Source of the DNA: Curtobacterium sp. VKM Ac-2865
GTDB lineage: Bacteria; Actinomycetota; Actinomycetes; Actinomycetales; Microbacteriaceae
Length of the DNA: 64,000 bases
Direction: 5' to 3'
Assembly: GCF_015350905.1 (NCBI RefSeq)
Contig: NZ_JADKRZ010000004.1
Location: 325,924 to 389,923, forward strand
A program made the translations under genes and the position numbers. Under the pieces are notes generated by a model, which saw only the letters and a list, made by a program, of their open reading frames with translations, had not been told where the DNA came from and did not search any database. Below, one piece after another: positions 61,739-64,000 of this stretch (position 1 is its first letter; each line of letters begins with the position of its first letter).

Positions 61739-61881
61739 GGCGTTCGGCCCGTCCGGAGCGGCCGATGCACGCTGAACCGATCGACAGGACCTCCGCAACG
61801 CGCCCGTGAGGACCCCGGGCGTCCGGGACGACCACCCCGTTCTCGTGTAAGCCGGAGCGCAAGGAAACGAAGGAGTGCCCC

Positions 61882-62913
61882 ATGCGACACGGCAACGCTG
61901 TGCAGTACGACCGGTACGGCGACTTCGACGTCGTCCAGCTCGTCGACATCGAACGACCGAAGCCAGGACCCGGCGAGGTGGTGGTCGAGGTCTCGGTCGC
62001 CGGCCTCAACCACATCGAGCGGTTCCTCCGCGAGGGCAAGCTCAAGGAATTCATCGACCTCGACTTCCCGGCCCGCCAGGGCGTGGACTTCGCCGGCGTC
62101 GTCGTCGCGCGCGGCTCCGAGGTCCGCGACCTGCACGTCAACGACGAGGTGATGGGCCACGCGCCCCACGGCGGGTCGCACGCCACCTGGGTGACCGTCC
62201 CGCGGGGCGCCGTCGTGAAGAAGCCCTCGAGCATGACGTTCGAGGTCGCCGGCAGCCTGTACCTGGCCGGGTGCACCGCGCTCTCCATCGTCCGGTCGCT
62301 GAAGCTCGGCCCGGACGACACCGTCGTGATCAGCGCGGCTGCCGGCGGGGTCGGGCACATCGAGTGCCAGCTCGCCAAGGAGACCGGTGCGACCGTCATC
62401 GGCCTGGGCAGCCCGCGCAACCACGACGCCCTCCGGCAGATCGGCGTGCTCCCGGTGTCGTACGGCGAGGGGGAGCTCGACCGCATCCGCGAGATCGCCG
62501 ACGGCCGCCAGGTCACGGCGTTCATCGACAACCGCGAGCACAACGAGAACGTCGCCCTCGCGGCGGACCTCGGCGTCGGCGAGAAGCGCTTCATCACGAG
62601 CGAGCAGCGTCGCGACCTGGAGATCCGGTTCCTCCGCGCACCCGGCGACGACCAGGAGGCGTCCGAGATGCTGACCCGGCTCGGCGACCTCGTGCAGCGG
62701 CACAAGGTGCAGTTCATCATCTCCGGGTACTACCCGTTCGAGTACATCGTCGACGCGTACGAGGACCTGGCCGAGATGCACTCCCGCGGCAAGGTCGTCG
62801 TCGGCATGCAGCCGGTCGAGACCGGGTCGCGCCTGCATTGGTACAAGTCGGAGAAGTCCCGCGACCTGCACGACCCCGTCGAGCGCGCGGTACCGCACCC
62901 CGAGGCGTCCTAG
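61882..62913 (+). CDS. NADP-dependent quinone oxidoreductase-like (MDR) protein
   Basis: A 343-residue medium-chain dehydrogenase/reductase without the structural zinc cysteines, so probably of the quinone reductase branch. The GroES-like part has EVSVAGLNHIERFLREGKLKEF and ARQGVDFAGVVVARGSEV; the Rossmann part has VVISAAAGGVGHIECQLAKETGATVIGL, with AAGGVG as NADP motif. AAGGAG precedes the ATG. The stop TAG sits within 9-bp repeats (aggcgtcct, 62903-62929). Confidence 0.86.
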   Translation: MRHGNAVQYDRYGDFDVVQLVDIERPKPGPGEVVVEVSVAGLNHIERFLREGKLKEFIDLDFPARQGVDFAGVVVARGSEVRDLHVNDEVMGHAPHGGSHATWVTVPRGAVVKKPSSMTFEVAGSLYLAGCTALSIVRSLKLGPDDTVVISAAAGGVGHIECQLAKETGATVIGLGSPRNHDALRQIGVLPVSYGEGELDRIREIADGRQVTAFIDNREHNENVALAADLGVGEKRFITSEQRRDLEIRFLRAPGDDQEASEMLTRLGDLVQRHKVQFIISGYYPFEYIVDAYEDLAEMHSRGKVVVGMQPVETGSRLHWYKSEKSRDLHDPVERAVPHPEAS

Positions 62914-62929
62914 GCGTCCTAGGCGTCTT
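62903..62929 (+). repeat. 9-bp tandem repeat aggcgtcct across a stop codon
   Basis: Three copies (the last with two changes) span the end of the oxidoreductase gene. Each copy in this frame contributes a TAG stop, so unit number alters only the non-coding tail. Its position at the exact gene end is notable. Confidence 0.6.
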
Positions 62930-62968
62930 GGGCGTCGAGGCGCCGGCGCGGAGTGCGTCCTGCAGCGG

Positions 62969-63844
62969 CTAGCTCAGGACGTCCTTCGTGGCGAACCGCC
63001 CGTACGCCAGGGTGCCGAACACCGCGACGTACCCGAGCTGCAGCAGCGCGTTGCTGCCGAACGAGTCGAACGCGATCGGGTCGCGCAGCAGGTCGCCGAA
63101 CCCGAGCCACTGGTGCGAGAACAGGAACGGGTGCAGCCAGTCGAGCTGCGGGAGCTGGTCGAGGACCTGCGACGCCCCGGCCAGCACCACCGTCGACGCC
63201 ATCGCGCCCACCGGCACGTTGGTCAACGACGAGGCGAACAGCCCGATCGCGGACAGCCCGAGCATCGACAGCGTGACGTACAGCGCCAGCAGCAGGGCAC
63301 GGCCGGCGTAGGACCATCCGTCCACCTGGGTGCCCGAGAGCAGCGTCACGGGGCCGATCGGGAACAGGGCGGCGCCGATCGCGGCTCCGACGAGGACGAT
63401 CACGAGCGTGGCCGCCAGGCAGAAGGCGACCGCGCCGGCGTACTTCACGAGGATGAACCGCAGGCGCCCGGTCGGGGCGACGAGCAGGTAGCGGATGGTG
63501 CCGTGGCTGGCCTCACCCGCGACGGTGTCACCCGCGACGACCCCGACCGTGAGCGGCAGGAACAGCGGGATGGACACCGTCAGCGCCGTGAACGACACGA
63601 ACAGCCCGTTGTTGGTGATGTCGCCGAGGAACGCGGGCCCGCCGGAGTCGCCGCCCGTGGTCAGGCGGACGGCCACGGCGATGAGGATCGGCACGAGCGC
63701 GAGCGCCCCGAGCATCGCCCAGGTGCGGCGACGGCGGAACACGAGGGCCAGCTCGGACCCGAGCAGGGCGAACGGACGGGTACGGCGCGGCTCGTGCTCG
63801 ACGGCGGGTGCGGGCGGTGCGACGGCCGTGTCAGGCTGCGACAT
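62969..63844 (-). CDS. ABC transporter permease (ABC-2 type)
   Basis: A 291-residue membrane protein with six helices, the first at residues 42-60 (TWAMLGALALVPILIAVAV). VAGDTVAGEASHGTIRYLLVAPTGRLRFILVKY is the typical cytoplasmic loop of bacitracin/lantibiotic-type ABC-2 permeases (BcrB/YtrC-like). Its start overlaps the end of the ATPase gene by 14 bases. The exported substrate is unknown. Confidence 0.86.
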   Translation of the reverse strand: MSQPDTAVAPPAPAVEHEPRRTRPFALLGSELALVFRRRRTWAMLGALALVPILIAVAVRLTTGGDSGGPAFLGDITNNGLFVSFTALTVSIPLFLPLTVGVVAGDTVAGEASHGTIRYLLVAPTGRLRFILVKYAGAVAFCLAATLVIVLVGAAIGAALFPIGPVTLLSGTQVDGWSYAGRALLLALYVTLSMLGLSAIGLFASSLTNVPVGAMASTVVLAGASQVLDQLPQLDWLHPFLFSHQWLGFGDLLRDPIAFDSFGSNALLQLGYVAVFGTLAYGRFATKDVLS

Positions 63845-64000
63845 CGAATCCCTCTCCGGTGAGTGCGACGAACAGGTCCTCGAGCGTGCCGCCACCGACG
63901 GTGAGCCCGCGGACGCGGACGTCGGCGCGGACGAGCTCGGCGGCGATGGTCTCCGGGAGCACCTCGGCGGGCAAGTCCGCCACCAGGACGTCGGCGCCGC
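63831..64000 (-). CDS. ABC transporter ATP-binding protein (C-terminal end only)
   Basis: The last 56 residues of a protein that starts beyond the window. GADVLVADLPAEVLPETIAAELV and VRVRGLTVGGGTLEDLFVAL form the C-terminal domain usual for ATPases of BcrA-type exporters. No nucleotide-binding motif is within the window. It overlaps the permease by 14 bases, so the pair is one exporter. Confidence 0.8.
   Translation of the reverse strand, partial: GADVLVADLPAEVLPETIAAELVRADVRVRGLTVGGGTLEDLFVALTGEGFDVAA

Overview
The window is high-GC actinobacterial DNA. Heavy G/C at third codon positions, many GTG starts, GTGA/ATGA gene overlaps, LacI-controlled sugar loci and the gene mix all suggest Microbacteriaceae, most likely a plant-associated Curtobacterium-type organism (inference; no rRNA or tRNA gene was recognised). 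The theme is uptake and breakdown of plant pentoses and deoxyhexoses.

Layout. 1-2138: end of an NAD(P)-binding reductase, a zinc-ribbon protein and a GH13 amylase-family enzyme. 2253-16421: L-arabinose region, with a three-part monosaccharide ABC importer (mmsB/mmsA/chvE type), a divergent LacI regulator, a GH127 beta-L-arabinofuranosidase, a second LacI regulator and the overlapping araB-araD-araA operon followed by an alditol oxidase. 16515-21902: small membrane proteins, a structured non-coding stretch, a low-complexity protein, an operon of a Tat-exported glycosidase-like protein, a small protein and a secreted chorismate mutase, and a TetR regulator. 22128-27470: four-gene peptide-type ABC importer. 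27647-34099: Eis-like acetyltransferase, a heliorhodopsin-like protein without the retinal lysine, a VOC protein, an Fe-S photolyase and a lone MurE-like ligase. 34066-36839: a SipW-type signal peptidase with three matching exported proteins. 37202-43183: PnuC, a gene split by an in-frame stop, small regulators and a NatAB-type exporter. 43319-57514: rhamnose region, one eight-gene minus-strand operon with two LacI regulators upstream. 57556-64000: lipoprotein, DUF4832 protein, threonine aldolase, phosphoesterase, oxidoreductase and part of an ABC exporter.

How the genes work together. In the arabinose region GH127 frees L-arabinose, the ABC importer brings it in, and AraA, the FGGY kinase and AraD convert it to D-xylulose 5-phosphate. 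The same 12-bp palindrome lies once upstream of the importer and twice upstream of araB, which suggests one regulon. In the rhamnose region GH78 frees L-rhamnose, a CUT1-type importer takes it up, RhaI, RhaB and the aldolase half of a bifunctional protein yield DHAP and L-lactaldehyde, the dehydrogenase half makes L-lactate, and a terminal FMN oxidase can make pyruvate.

Non-coding DNA is rich in long, near-perfect hairpins at gene ends that fall into a few sequence families, and in short tandem repeats. The most unusual items are the lysine-less heliorhodopsin-like protein, the tandem repeat block at 55079-55211, the folded region at 17216-17345 and the in-frame stop at 38420.
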